Source of the DNA: Sphacelaria rigidula
Taxonomy: Eukaryota > Phaeophyceae > Sphacelariales
Assembly (NCBI GenBank): GCA_964200075.2
Contig: CAXNAA020000299.1
Location: 1-22,925 of the forward strand
Length of the DNA: 22,925 nucleotides
Direction of reading: 5' to 3'
The notes beneath the pieces are model-generated. The model was not told the origin of the DNA. It made no database searches and was given only the letters and a program-made list of their open reading frames with translations. The translations under genes and the position numbers were made by a program. Of the stretch, positions 9,071-19,615 are shown in pieces. Position 1 is the first letter of the stretch. The number at the start of each line of letters is the position of its first letter.

Positions 9071-11509
9071 GCCATTCAACTCTCAATCGTATCCTCCACT
9101 ACTCTCAATTCCATGAAAACATTGTTGACAAGGGAATCATCGAGACAAAACGTGCAGCGGACTGAAATAATAATAGTGATGACAGCGCATCAACACCCAA
9201 CATGGGTTCCATTCTCACTGAAACGAGTCACAGCCTTGGGGAAAGCGTTGATGGAGGTTGAGACTCATGTCATTACTCGCCTCAGGTTAAACGTCAAACT
9301 GCTGAACCAACAATCAGTGTTTCTCAACACAATCGGTCGTGGTGGTTGGATACTGTGGCAAACGTGATTAACCTCAAAAAGGCATACCGAAGCGAGACTT
9401 GGATGTTTCGATGATGTTCGGATTAGACCCATTATTATCGACACTGTTTTTGCGGAGATCTCCGAATATCTGGAGATTGGCGAGGTACTCGATGGCTCTC
9501 GAACACTTACGAGCGCCATGACGTGCACGCAGAGTAACTTGCCGAAGTGCTGCGCTGCAGATCGATTTTTTTCGGATTTCTCCAAAAATGAATCGTCGGA
9601 GGAAAAAAGCAGGCGTTTCGTTTTCAGAGAAGTCTGAACACGGAGTCCGAAAAATCCGAAACAAAACGAGATCTTGAAAAAAATCATTTTGATAATAATG
9701 GGGGACGGTATCCCTCAAAGGTGCCTCCGAGGGGTACCATTCCGCACAAATATGAACACTAATATCCAAGCTATGATTCGGAATTTTTCGTTCCCATGTT
9801 TCGAAATTCCCTGTTGTTACAGCAGCAGCAGAGCTTACGTGTTGGTCGTAAAAATACTTAATTGCCTAAATTTAGAGAGGCTGATAGTCCAAAGTGCTCC
9901 GACCTTGCCCAGACAGAACGTGTTGCTGTCGAAGTCGGTGCCTGAGGCGCCGATTTCAAGCCCACCAACGCACTCTTTACCTCGAGCAACCTTTGCACCC
10001 CCCCCCCCCTCACGCGAGGGTTCTCGTGTGCTTCGTGCCTCAGTCGGGGTTAGGCTCATAGGGTTAGTTCAGAATCCGTTTCTATACGAACACGGCGTCA
10101 GCACGATAACTCGTTTTCACTAGAGCACGGAAATGGTACCAGTTATAGGCAGCCGTTATCATCATTGTAATGATGAGTGCTAATAATAATGGTAATGGTG
10201 ACACGATTTTTTTGGATGCTGGTTTCAAACCATCATGTACCGTTACGGGCTTTTTTCACCCAAATTTTGCGTTTTTTTAGCTGTACTTGTAGTGAAGCCA
10301 ATTCGCGTCAAAACGTGCCTCCGGGACGACACTCCTAGCGGCGCCCCTGCCGGGGGGGGGGGACTTTTTGGCTCGCGGCTGTGCCGCTTGATGACCAAAC
10401 CAGTATGTACCATTTGAATGGTAAATAGTTGGAAAACCAATGACGAGCTCTAGGTTCAACACACGACATTCTTGCTTGTTCGTCAAAGATACAGCCCTAG
10501 GGGGGGCGTAATAACCACAACATAGTACAGCGCAACCTCTTTCGGGATACATTGTCGAAGCTAAGTCACGGGTGGGTGCTGAACAGTACCAGGGAACGGG
10601 TTGAATGTCTGTTCAGGTGAGAGCACTTTTTCAAGGCTCTTCGGTCACCAGGATTTCCCGCGGGTTGCGCTTGATCCCAAAAAGATGAACAGACACTAGT
10701 ACCCCACCCGAAATCGCAGTTTCAGATCTTTCGCCGCGTCCATTTGGTCATGCAAATATGTTTCCATCCCGATCCCCTCTCTCAACCCCCCGTATGTTTC
10801 CAGATGGGGGCGATCGTGGAAAACTCGAGATTAAAAATGCAGAAGCACTCTCCGACCGTGATGTGTGAGCTAGCTCGTCATCAGATGAATCCATCCACAT
10901 ATTGTAAAATCCCGTGTATATACCCAGCAACTTCGATCTCCGTCATTCCCGCACAAGAAACTACTCTTGTTTGTAAGAATTCCCCTTTCAACACGGGAAT
11001 CGACAAATTGCGGATTGTTTTCTTTTCTAGGATAAACGAGGCGAAACATCACGACCGGGTAGTGAATGTTCATGTTATTTTCGAGAATATTTCGATCCCT
11101 ACGAAGGTTCCTCCCCAACAAAAAACCCATCCTCAGTCAGTGAAATCGCGTTACCTTCCGATTCTCAAACTGATCGATCAAGTAATGAATCGTCCCAGTG
11201 ACTGATCCGGCACGATTCCAACCGTCAGTGACGACATCAACATACCCAAGGTATTAGTCGGGGGTTTTCGCCGAAGGATCCTCGAAAAAGGGGTATGGGG
11301 TGAAGGTACCACATAGTTTGCAATGAAATCCTGATCAAGTGGACCCAAGATTTAAACGGATACATTTGTTTCCACTTCAAAGGGAGTTGCATGTTCCACT
11401 ACATATGGACAAATTCAAGTAAATATCATGCCATCAAAAAAATGTAATGAGTGCTATATACCAGGTGCCCCTTTCTTCATCTAGCTCGCCCCGCAATGAA
11501 TCGCACAGT
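9071..11509. other. Intergenic region without recognisable genes
   Basis: I see no conserved coding sequence in 2.4 kb. There are inverted repeats around cggattt/aaatccg (about 9567-9580 with 9650-9662), homopolymer runs (C run near 9999-10010, G run near 10350-10361), AAT/ATG-rich simple sequence near 10160-10200 and a nested inverted repeat at 10569-10710. Confidence 0.4.
10569..10710. repeat. Nested pair of short inverted repeats
   Basis: The outer arms are cgggtggg (10569-10576) and cccacccg (10703-10710). The inner arms are tgtctgttca (10606-10615) and tgaacagaca (10686-10695). All are perfect. It may be a small fold-back element. Confidence 0.45.
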
Positions 11510-11645
11510 ACCCATGTACCAGCTCATCATTCCAAGATTCCAACACCATGAATTAAACTACGTAGCCTAGCCTGTATACCCATGTACCAGCTCATCGCTC
11601 CAAGACACCAACACCATGACTCGAACTACGTGGCCCAGCCTGAAC
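11510..11645. repeat. 68-bp tandem duplication
   Basis: Two adjacent units (11510-11577 and 11578-11645) both begin acccatgtaccagctcatc and share ccaacaccatga, aactacgt and agcctg, with a handful of substitutions. The difference between units shows the duplication is not recent. Confidence 0.85.
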
Positions 11646-11884
11646 ACGATTATCGTGCGTACCGCCCCACCTCAATGACTATCCGGAATGCTGCAAGAGT
11701 CCGTTTCCGATTGCTCGCATCTGAAAACATAGACCGCATGATGCTTCTACTTTAAGTGCATGCGGCCCCGCCGTGATACGATCGGTACAATACTCGTCCA
11801 GTACCATACGTACGCGTACAATACTGGGAAAGTCGTGACCACAGTGCTGCAGTAGACTACTGTACACCCAAGCTCTATAGCTCT

Positions 11885-12005
11885 TCTTGTGATTGATTTG
11901 ATTGATCTGATTGTTGCACTTCAACTGACCCGCCAGGGGGCCAGCCGTGGTCTCATGACAGACCTGCCCAAGAGAAACAAAACTGAAACACTCGTCTTCT
12001 GCGGA
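11885..12005 (-). repeat. Retroposon-like 3' tail, minus-strand copy
   Basis: Read on the minus strand, this gives gtgtttcagttttgtttctc, ttgggca, catgagaccacggctgg, gggtcag, agtgcaacaatc and then a run of CAAT-type repeats. The order and most bases match the plus-strand copy at 18358-18469. A conserved block ending in a tetranucleotide tail is what LINE or SINE 3' ends look like. No reverse transcriptase is visible beside it. Confidence 0.55.
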
Positions 12006-13100
12006 GATGAAAGGGTTCGGGTACGCCACAAGGCGGATACCAAAACTGTAACCCCTCAGCGGGCGAATGCACCAAAATTTACGACCTCTCCCGTGGCCTA
12101 GTTTTCCTTGGGGCCGGATACAATCAGAGGCCCAACGTTGTCTCCTGTGGCCTTGTTGTGCTCCACGTGAGCTCCGTTGCACAGGGGGAAGGTACCGGAC
12201 TTCCAACACCTGCATTGTTGCAACACGAAATGATAGTAAAGCACCCGCGTTTCGTTCGAGATGTTCCGACCGCCCGAGGAGATGCACCCCCATCAGCGTG
12301 TGTCAATTCATACGACGCTGGCGGATGGGGTTGGGGTTTATACACGTGAATCCTCCCTGCAACGAAGATGCCCTCGAATAAAACGTGGACAAGTGGCTTC
12401 TAAAGAGACGATAGCCACGACGGGCTTTCCTCTGCGATTGCTCGACAAAAGATTTGAACGGTACGGGAAAAATAGCGAAATAGCGCTGTCGTGGCAAATG
12501 AAAGTGAAGCGTATTGGGAAAAAAAACGCTACGCAAGCGTGCCGGTGGTGTACAAGCGAAGATATGAATATATTTGAATCGTGCACCAAGTTTCATCCCG
12601 ACATTAGGTTTGCCCCACAGCTTGATGGGTCGTGGCGAACTACCGGCGGTACGTCTGTGGTGGAGCGCCTTTTGCGGTGAGCAAAGGCTGTTGTCGGCGG
12701 CCCTCCACTGTGGCGATTTCCCCGCCACCTGCACCGTACAAGCCGGGTGTCGAATTCATGGGATCTGGCACCTCAGAGTATTAATCCCCCCTTCCTCCTC
12801 TTCCCGCCAGGCCATGGCGATCTAGACCCTATTTCTCCCACTCATTCTCCTACGAACCCCTGATCCTATAAGGCGGGGAAGGGGGGGGGGGGGCACCACA
12901 TCGTTCATCTCCTGGAAGGTCTTTGAAAAGCAAAGCACGCCGGCTTCCAAAACGTTCGAAAGGAGAGGGCCATATATTTGATATCCAACCGGCGAGAGGT
13001 TGCGCTTGTGCTAGTGGAATCACGGCCTTCTTTCGAATTGATCGCATTTTGATCTATTGGCGCCAGCTCTTGGCTAGTCGAGTATGTACTTGGTTTGCAG
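12006..13100. other. Intergenic region without recognisable genes
   Basis: Several frames of 60-140 codons overlap on both strands, none with a recognisable motif. There is a run of 14 G near 12880-12893. I see no gene before the lipase-like fragment that begins at about 13101. Confidence 0.4.
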
Positions 13101-13318
13101 CTGACCGAAACGAGCTCAGGTCAAGTTCAAGATGTCACCATACGCGACATATCCAGCGTGCTACGTGCTGCGACCCGAAAAGTAGTGATCATGATCTCAG
13201 GGGATCACTGCGGCGGAGTTGTAGCCCGTGCTTACCTGCAGTACACCTTTTTCGCGCCAGATTCAACGGTCTCCATGGTCACTACCTGCGGCACCAGAGA
13301 GTCATCATGTCAGCACAC
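13101..13318 (+). pseudogene. Decayed exon of an alpha/beta-hydrolase resembling GPI inositol-deacylase (PGAP1-like)
   Basis: A plus-strand segment lies between an acceptor-like ggtttgcag and a donor gtgagg. It includes VVIMISGDHCGGVVARAYLQ and then FAPDSTVSMVTT. In PGAP1-type lipases the matching stretch is a hydrophobic strand, the nucleophile elbow GHSxGG, VARA, then a PxSVxTIIT strand. Here the elbow reads GDHCGG, so the catalytic Ser is gone. A second frame just upstream reads WFAADRNEL, like the segment that precedes the elbow in that family, implying a frameshift near 13110-13130. I find no partner exons within the window. Confidence 0.4.
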
Positions 13319-14717
13319 GTGAGGAGGGCGGAGAATAGTCTGGTGAGTAATCTACATCACATGAGAGTTCTGGTGGCACACAGTACTTCACCTCCTCACA
13401 CGCACTACGAAACATCGAGATTTTCGAATTGGATCGTCGCTTTTCGGCCCATGCCTTCGCGCATCGAACCCTATCACGCGATGGATACAAAAGACTTGCG
13501 GAGAGCGTTCAAAGTTGTTGCCTGGATAGGGGGTGGTGCTTTGGATAAGATGTCGGGCACAATGCCTCGGTGGGCGACGCGAACGGCAGGGAGTTGTCGC
13601 AGTTGCCGGGTTTACCATCCCTTGCAGCCAACCCTCATAGTAGTGCTTGAAGCGACTGCAACGATCGCGCAGTTGAAGGCACATCATAGTTCAAGGGTTT
13701 TATGGGGGGAAACCATAGCAAAAGCGCTGATGTCACTTCATTTGTGGCCAACGGGATGATATAATGTTAGCTTCAGGTGTATGATAAACGCAGCCTGCGT
13801 CAATTCCTCACATGTTTTTCGAGTACACGTACAAACTGTCAGCAGCGACATTCATTCACTGCAACTTGCTGAGAACCTAACGCACCACAACACGAAAAAT
13901 ATCTACATGTTCCCTGGGTATATTGCGATATCTGCCACAAACGCTTTGACACCATTCCATGCTGTTGGAAAAACGGAAAGTCGTGACCAAAGCTCGGAAT
14001 CTTGGCGAGCTCTTGGGCTTGTCCACCCTTTTCCCATTTATTCATACCGACTGCCTGTGGTACAGACCATCTGCAGCGACGATTCCTGCCAGCAATTTAC
14101 TACGCATAACATGATGCATCGATGTACCAACGGAATCACATGCTGCATGTCATTGCGGGAGATGCACGCCAACCTTGAACCCAAGCCTTTACCGCCCCTG
14201 ACGTCGAGTTTGTGCGGGAAACGGATCTTCGGAGAGAGACGCCATGTTCGGTTTAAATTTTTCAGGCCTTGTTGTCCAAGCCCTGGACGGCGACCTCTTC
14301 CTTCAACCCAGTACCCTGCAGTACTTCTGGAATACCTTGCCCATCCCCGGCGACCACACATGCAGTGGGTATACGGGTTCAAGAGAGAATGTTGACAAGC
14401 CGAAACCCCTTCCTTTAACATCCATCCTCTCTCACTCGATTTACGGAAGGTTTTAACTTTGTTAGACGAATACACGATAAATCCATCGTGAACCCTTTTA
14501 ATTTCCGTCCTGAGAGACTATGAATGGTGTCGGACGAACGCAATCGTGGGCATGGTCGTACTTTCAGCTGGAACAAACCCTCTGAGCATCATGCTAGAAA
14601 GGAATATTCGAACCACAACATGTCGTGACCCTCTGCTCAATTTGGCTCGATTGGAAACGTGGGTGGTATTTATTGTGCGGCACTGAACAGTAAAGTAACC
14701 GCAAGACGAACCTTGCA
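13319..14717. other. Intergenic region without a convincing gene
   Basis: Long frames on both strands overlap without recognisable motifs. One plus-strand stretch at 14263-14390 follows an acceptor-like atttttcag and reads GLVVQALDGDLFLQPSTLQY, which looks protein-like but matches no family I know. No repeat structure stands out. Confidence 0.35.
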
Positions 14718-14721
14718 TTAA

Positions 14722-15750
14722 CCCTTTTGGGACCGACCCCCCACTAACACAGGGTTGACCCTGTGTTAGTGAAATAATGAAAACCAAGTCTTCGAGCGAC
14801 CTGCCCAATCACGGCGAGGCGAAAAGTATCGACCAGACCCGAACGACCAGCGCTGGGGTTGTTGGCGAGTATGATGCGACTGTAAATATCGTGTGGGGAC
14901 CCTATCCATCGCCCAGATAAGCCTTCGCTGGTTTCCAAGCGCAGGGCGGTCGGAGCTTGGTTATATGAGATGACTTGCACTCAGTATACCGTTCCCGAGT
15001 TTTCCGGTGTTTTTTTTTGTCTCAATTCCCTACTAAAACGTAATAATTTGCACCAACACAGGGTCGACCGGAAAAGCCGGGGAGGAGTGTAAATGCTACC
15101 ATGTGGTCATTTTCACCACGCCCTAAAACCAGGTGGGCTGTGGAAAGACAAAAGGATCTACTGTCATGAGTTCTGCTTATCCCTCTGGCGATGACTTGCA
15201 GGGTGCAGTTAACATGTAGTGGGTGGGGATGAAGAAGCGGTATGTAGGCAGTTGATCTCGGTAGCTGAGAATTGCCCAGAACGTGCAAGGGAGTATGCAA
15301 CGGCAGCTGCTGCTTCAGTCAGAGAGGCGTACTACACTGTACTGCACTGTACTATACTATTGCATGCATGCGTGCCGCAACACTGATACCGTTTGAAGAG
15401 AATTTGCCGCATGAAACAAAGGGGGAAATAGCGGCCCACCCCGACCACAAAGGGCTGTGTGGCAAGGTGATGGGGACAATAGTATTATCCAAAGCCACAA
15501 GTGGCGGCGGCCCGCCGGTCGCTGCATCCTGTTGGAAGCTCTCTACCGCGACCGATACTGCTTGCTACATCAGATGTACACCATTGCACCTGTGCACCTG
15601 AAAATAGACTAGATGAAGCTTTCGGTCTTCGTCATACCCTGCGCTTACATACGCGGATTTTGAGCAACACGCCACTGTTCCGTGAAAACGCCAGACACAT
15701 CATTCCTGACCAGCCTCATTGATCGTTCTGGAGGTTCGGTCCCAAAAGGG
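14722..15750. mobile_element. Non-autonomous piggyBac-like (TTAA) element, copy B, complete
   Basis: The element is 1029 bp. It starts CCCTTTTGGGACCGAC (14722) and ends in TCGGTCCCAAAAGGG (15750), giving a 15-bp perfect terminal inverted repeat. It is flanked on both sides by TTAA (14718-14721 and 15751-15754), the target-site duplication of the piggyBac superfamily, whose termini begin with CCC/CCY. Inside there is a subterminal palindrome at 14742-14771 and an ACTGT-rich simple stretch near 15335-15362. I find no transposase domain, so it would depend on an enzyme supplied elsewhere. Superfamily assignment is from termini and TTAA only. Confidence 0.8.
14742..14771. repeat. Perfect 14-bp subterminal palindrome in TTAA element copy B
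   Basis: cactaacacagggt (14742-14755) and accctgtgttagtg (14758-14771) are exact reverse complements separated by TG. It sits 20 bp inside the left terminus. A related aacacagggt occurs again further inside the element near 15055. Such subterminal repeats are often transposase-binding sites, which is inference here. Confidence 0.8.
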
Positions 15751-15754
15751 TTAA

Positions 15755-17008
15755 TAGCTCCTGGGGCGTGAATTTGCTAAATATCGAGTAAAGCCTAACA
15801 AGCCTCAACGGCAGTGAAGCTGTGCATCTTAATAAACTACCACCGGAACCAAACTCCCCGGTACGCGAACGCTTGTCGAAAACAGCTTTTTCGAACCGCA
15901 GGCACCTATTGTTACACCTGCTGTCGTACAAATCAACACGGTTCGTCTATCGGGCGATCCCTTTGCCCAGTCGCCATTCAATGAAACTCCACCTCACATA
16001 CCTGCTCGATTCAAGGGAGGTTTAGCCTGCGTAGTCGAACGCCTCTCTCGATTCTGGGAAATTCGTCACACCGCAATTCAATGTCTCTCTGAAATAGAAC
16101 CCTCTCCAGCACGTACATCCACTGTACGCTGTACATACCTTTACTGTGGAGCATCGCGTGCGTGCAATGCGGAGCTCACTTCTTGGAATGTACTCCGTAG
16201 CCCCTCGTCACAGACCGAATGACTCACATGGCGTACTGAGAGTGGTCTTGTGAGGAGTACTGAAGAAAGTGATCACAAGGTAATGAGTATTCCGCTTTGA
16301 ACATTCCACAATACCTTTACTCGGATCCTCCCCCACCTTGACGGTCTTTAATACTGGAAAACTGTGATGGCCGTTTCACGTACTACAGATTTAGTTCGAG
16401 TTTCGCCGATTTACTGCTGATCACATCTACCTCGCACACTTCGGGACTACCCAAGCTGGCGCCACCATAGTTACGGGAGCTCTGCGACGCTCTATTGAAA
16501 AAAAACACTTTTGTGATGATTTTGGATATGTGTGCAAATTTTCAAGTCAAAACTCGAAATCAATCCCGGGAAACGTTCCATGTAATCGGCCCTATACGGT
16601 ATTTCTTGGTGGAAACCTCTTGAAGTGCTCCAATACGATCGCACGATCATTGTGTGCAAGAGCAGCGCAAGCGGAACCGGTAGCCGCATGAGAATCCGCC
16701 TGAAAAACTGCTTTTGGTCCCCAGCAGCCCCAATTCATTGCACGGATCACCGCTGAAATCACACGCAAATAGCTCTTCCCGATCGGGTGTACTTATGTGT
16801 GCATCAGCTTGCCAATGCTTTTGCTCGGCGCGCGTTTCGGCTCCAACTCAGTACGGCTCCAGCCACGGATGGAAAATGGCAGTCACACCAAGGGTGGGCA
16901 GAAACTAACGTCGCGGACCCTGGCACCCAACTTTGTTTGTTCTCGGCGCTCTAGGGGGTATACTGAGTCCTATACAACGCTAGTTCAACACGAATTTCTA
17001 TTTATAAC
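15755..17008. other. Intergenic region without recognisable genes or repeats
   Basis: Only short frames (under 70 codons) on both strands occur, none recognisable. There is no clear repeat structure. Composition is mixed, unlike the repeat-rich segment that follows. Confidence 0.4.
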
Positions 17009-17010
17009 GA

Positions 17011-17205
17011 GTTACTTGATCGTCTAGAGTATGGAGGAAAGTTACTTGAACTGAGTCTCGACGAACCAAACCACTTGATTTCAAAATAGCTGAGGCAAGT
17101 AAGTTACTTGAATTGAATACAACAGGTGAACCAAGTCGGTTGATCTTAGACTAACAGAGGCAAGTTACTTGAAGTGAGTATAGATGAACTACGTCACCTC
17201 ATGTT
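17011..17205. repeat. Minisatellite with units of about 62 bp
   Basis: The motif gttacttga starts at 17011, 17041, 17103 and 17164. Units share gaggcaagttacttgaa at their joints, followed by a tga..ta..gatgaac block and a ccacttgatt-like block. There are two full units plus partial ones at each end, with considerable divergence. Confidence 0.75.
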
Positions 17206-17430
17206 GTTAAGGTTTTCGAATTCTCGTCATGTGTACTCTTCGGAGTCAGTCAGTCGAGGGAGTTGAGGTCCAGAGTTCACAAAATACAATAGAGACAAGA
17301 GGAGATTGTTTGGTATTTTCATATTACTTTTGCTTGGAATAGCTCGAAGTGACTTGATGGACCCGATGACATGAATTTGAACATAAATTGTAGTTGAACA
17401 TAAATTCTGCCTTCGAGATCGAATCTATTG

Positions 17431-17772
17431 CACACGTCGTACAGATCAGCTGCCTGTAGCTCGAGCTACTTACGGCTCTTTCTTGGCGTAGCTGCCAACA
17501 GTGCTGACCTTTGAGAGCTACCTGAGCCCGAATGTTTGCCCTGGGTGAGCTATGAGAGCTACATGAGCTGCGTATGTTCGTCCTAGGTGAGTCACCAACC
17601 CGTAGCTCATTAACGAAGACTCGCCCTGGGTGAGCTATGAGAGCTGCACAAACTATGCATGTTTGTCTTAGATGAGTTATGAGGGCTACATGAGCTATGC
17701 ATTTTTACCCTATAATGGGTAAGCTAGGAGAGCTACATGAGCCACTAATGCTGGCCCTGGATCAGCTACCGG
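17431..17772 (+). repeat. GAGCT-rich dispersed minisatellite, copy 1
   Basis: It begins cacacgtcgtacagatcagc and then tgtagctcgagctac. It continues with repeats built on ccctgggtgagctatgagag, ctacatgagct and gtagctcat. The same start and the same internal units occur in direct orientation at 18917-19230. Confidence 0.75.
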
Positions 17773-18122
17773 ATGTAGGCACCAGTCACGAAGTGGCGAT
17801 GTTTGACCTCGCAGACAGGCGACCTCCCTGCCGCCGCCATGGTATCAGCATTCGCTTCGAGTTGGATTGAATTAATATGCTCGGTGCGCATGAGGCGTTC
17901 ATTGCCTTGGGTACAGCTCCTCACTACTGCCAATCTCGTGTGTATGATCAGTCGGAAAAAAGACGGAATATATTCGTTGTCTACTGCGACGCGCGGACAA
18001 GCGAGAATCAGACCGCCGTCAAAAGCGAGAGGCCGCTGCGTCGGGGGCTGCCAATTGAAGAATCCTGTCTGCCCATATCGGTTGTTGATCATGTCCCTAG
18101 TCGGTGGCTCTGCGGTGCCCAT
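17766..18122 (-). CDS. Unrecognised 118-codon reading frame, doubtful
   Basis: It starts with ATG at 18122 and reads MGTAEPPTRDMINNRYGQTG and onward. I recognise no family, signal peptide or membrane segment. The plus strand is also open here in two frames, so the frame could be chance. It lies between the two GAGCT minisatellite copies and just before a retroposon-like tail. Confidence 0.18.
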   Translation of the reverse strand: MGTAEPPTRDMINNRYGQTGFFNWQPPTQRPLAFDGGLILACPRVAVDNEYIPSFFRLIIHTRLAVVRSCTQGNERLMRTEHINSIQLEANADTMAAAGRSPVCEVKHRHFVTGAYIR

Positions 18123-18139
18123 TCGTGTGTGTCTGTATC

Positions 18140-18470
18140 TACTCTGCTGCCCTGAATCCCTTGGACCTTTTCCTTTTTTTTTAATCGTCTTCTTGTACTT
18201 TAGTTTATTTGCTCGGTACTTTTCTCTTCTTTTCCTTTTCTTTTGTTTCAGGTCAACGATTTCTTTCTGTGCTTTGCTTGTGTTGACTTTTTTTTGTTAC
18301 GACTTAGTCTGCCATGTCGTTCTGTTCGAGATTTTTTTTTCCTGTTCCTTCTTTTCTTCAGAGCGTGTATCAGTTTCGTTTTTCTTGGGTACGTCCATCA
18401 TGAGACCCCGGCTGGACCCCTGGGGTCAGCTAAAGTGCGACAATCAATCAATCAATCAATCAATCAATCT
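18140..18470 (+). repeat. Pyrimidine-rich tract and retroposon-like 3' tail with (CAAT)7
   Basis: Poly-pyrimidine sequence (18160-18360) is followed by a block from about 18358 shared with the minus-strand copy at 11885-12005 (gtatcagtttcgtttttctt, catgagaccccggctgg, gggtcagc, aagtgcgacaatc). It ends in seven perfect CAAT repeats at 18441-18468. This is the form expected of a LINE or SINE 3' end. Confidence 0.6.
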
Positions 18471-18606
18471 ACTCGTACCGCGCAGCAGCAATGCTGCACC
18501 GCTGTTCCGTTAAAGTGCATTGCATCTTCCACCATGATTGTGGGTGGCATGGTGGTGCAAAATCGTTGCCATGCGGCTGGTTTCCTCTTTGTTGAGAAGT
18601 ATTGTG

Positions 18607-18722
18607 GTGCTGTATGTACCGCTGTACCAAACGGTGCCATACCGTACCGCAACGTCCTGTACCGTGGCGTTCTGCGCTGCACTATGCTGTACTGTATTGT
18701 ATTGTACTGTATACTGTACTGC
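18607..18722. repeat. GTACCG/ACTGT-rich simple-sequence tract
   Basis: Short units such as gtaccg, ctgtacc and tgtactgta recur irregularly. A tract of similar composition in the opposite orientation lies at 20671-20763. Both strands are partly open here only because the units lack stop codons. Confidence 0.55.
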
Positions 18723-18916
18723 ACCCCACTTGCAGAAGCGGTTGTTAAGGTTTTCCTTCAGGCATGCCTTAGAGGTTACGGCCTAAGGTGCCTTATGCAA
18801 ACAAACAAAAAAAGACCCCGAAACAAAGTGCGACCCCAAAGAAAAATTCTGACCTGATACGTCCACGTCATTCAAAGTCTTGGCGCGAGACCGGAAGGCA
18901 AGAAATGGAAAAGTGC

Positions 18917-19230
18917 CACACGTCGGACATATCAGCTCCTTGTAGCTCGAGTTATCATAGCTCTTTTTTTATGTAGCTCCCTATTTAGCTATGAGAGCTA
19001 TAAGAGTTACGCGTGTTGGCCTTGGGTGAGCTGCCAAGTCGTAGCTCATCCGCGCATGTTCGCCCTGGGTGAGCTACCAAGCCGTAGCTCATCAGTGCAT
19101 GTTAACCCTGGGTGAGCCATCGGGCGTAGCCCATGTGTACGTGATTGAATACAAGTGAGCTACAGCCATCAGATGAGAGCTCACGAGCTGTCCGACGAGT
19201 GATGTATTACAGCTATGACTGTTTTGATCA
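18917..19230 (+). repeat. GAGCT-rich dispersed minisatellite, copy 2
   Basis: It begins cacacgtcggacatatcagc and then tgtagctcgagttatc, matching the start of copy 1 at 17431. The internal units ccctgggtgagctaccaag and cgtagctcatc repeat three times with a period of about 44 bp (near 19020, 19064 and 19108), with divergence. Confidence 0.75.
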
Positions 19231-19512
19231 GCTACAGAGTATCAATCATTTTTTGGCCTGGTTCTCGCTGCATTCATGCGAGCAAATAATTTTACCGTAC
19301 TACACCGTACTGTCGTAGATGTCGTAATGCATTGCATGGCATCATCGAACGGCTGCTGTTCGCTGCATCTCGTCACGAAACAGCACCAACACAAGCTGTC
19401 ATCGTCAAATTCGTCCACGAGCGAAAGGAATTTTGAAGAGAAAAAAAGCGATCAAACACATTTTTTTCGGCTCGCCAGGGGCTGGGGGGCCGGGGCGGGG
19501 GTTGAGGATTCA

Positions 19513-19611
19513 CCCTTAGACAGCGAAAGCAGGTCATCTATTGAATCAGCATCATTTCCACTTGACAAAAGCTACCTATCATCCAGATGGGCCGCCTTCG
19601 TGGTCTAAGGG
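19513..19611. mobile_element. 99-bp miniature TTAA element with about 25-bp imperfect terminal inverted repeats
   Basis: The left end CCCTTAGACAGCGAAAGC (19513) pairs with the reverse complement of the right end, CCCTTAGACCACGAAGGC (ending 19611). The first 9 bases are identical and 18 of the first 25 match. The right flank is TTAA (19612-19615); the left flank is TTCA (19509-19512), one base off. The element is far too short to code. Confidence 0.65.
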
Positions 19612-19615
19612 TTAA

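Noticed and set aside
11679-12293. A 204-codon minus-strand frame
   Set aside because: Part of it is the retroposon-like tail also present at 18358-18469, and no protein family is recognisable in the rest.
12923-13759. A 278-codon plus-strand frame, the longest in the window
   Set aside because: It shows no domain; the lipase-like signal is in a different frame over the same bases, and Arg/His/Ser-rich composition points to a shadow of that decayed exon and of noncoding DNA.
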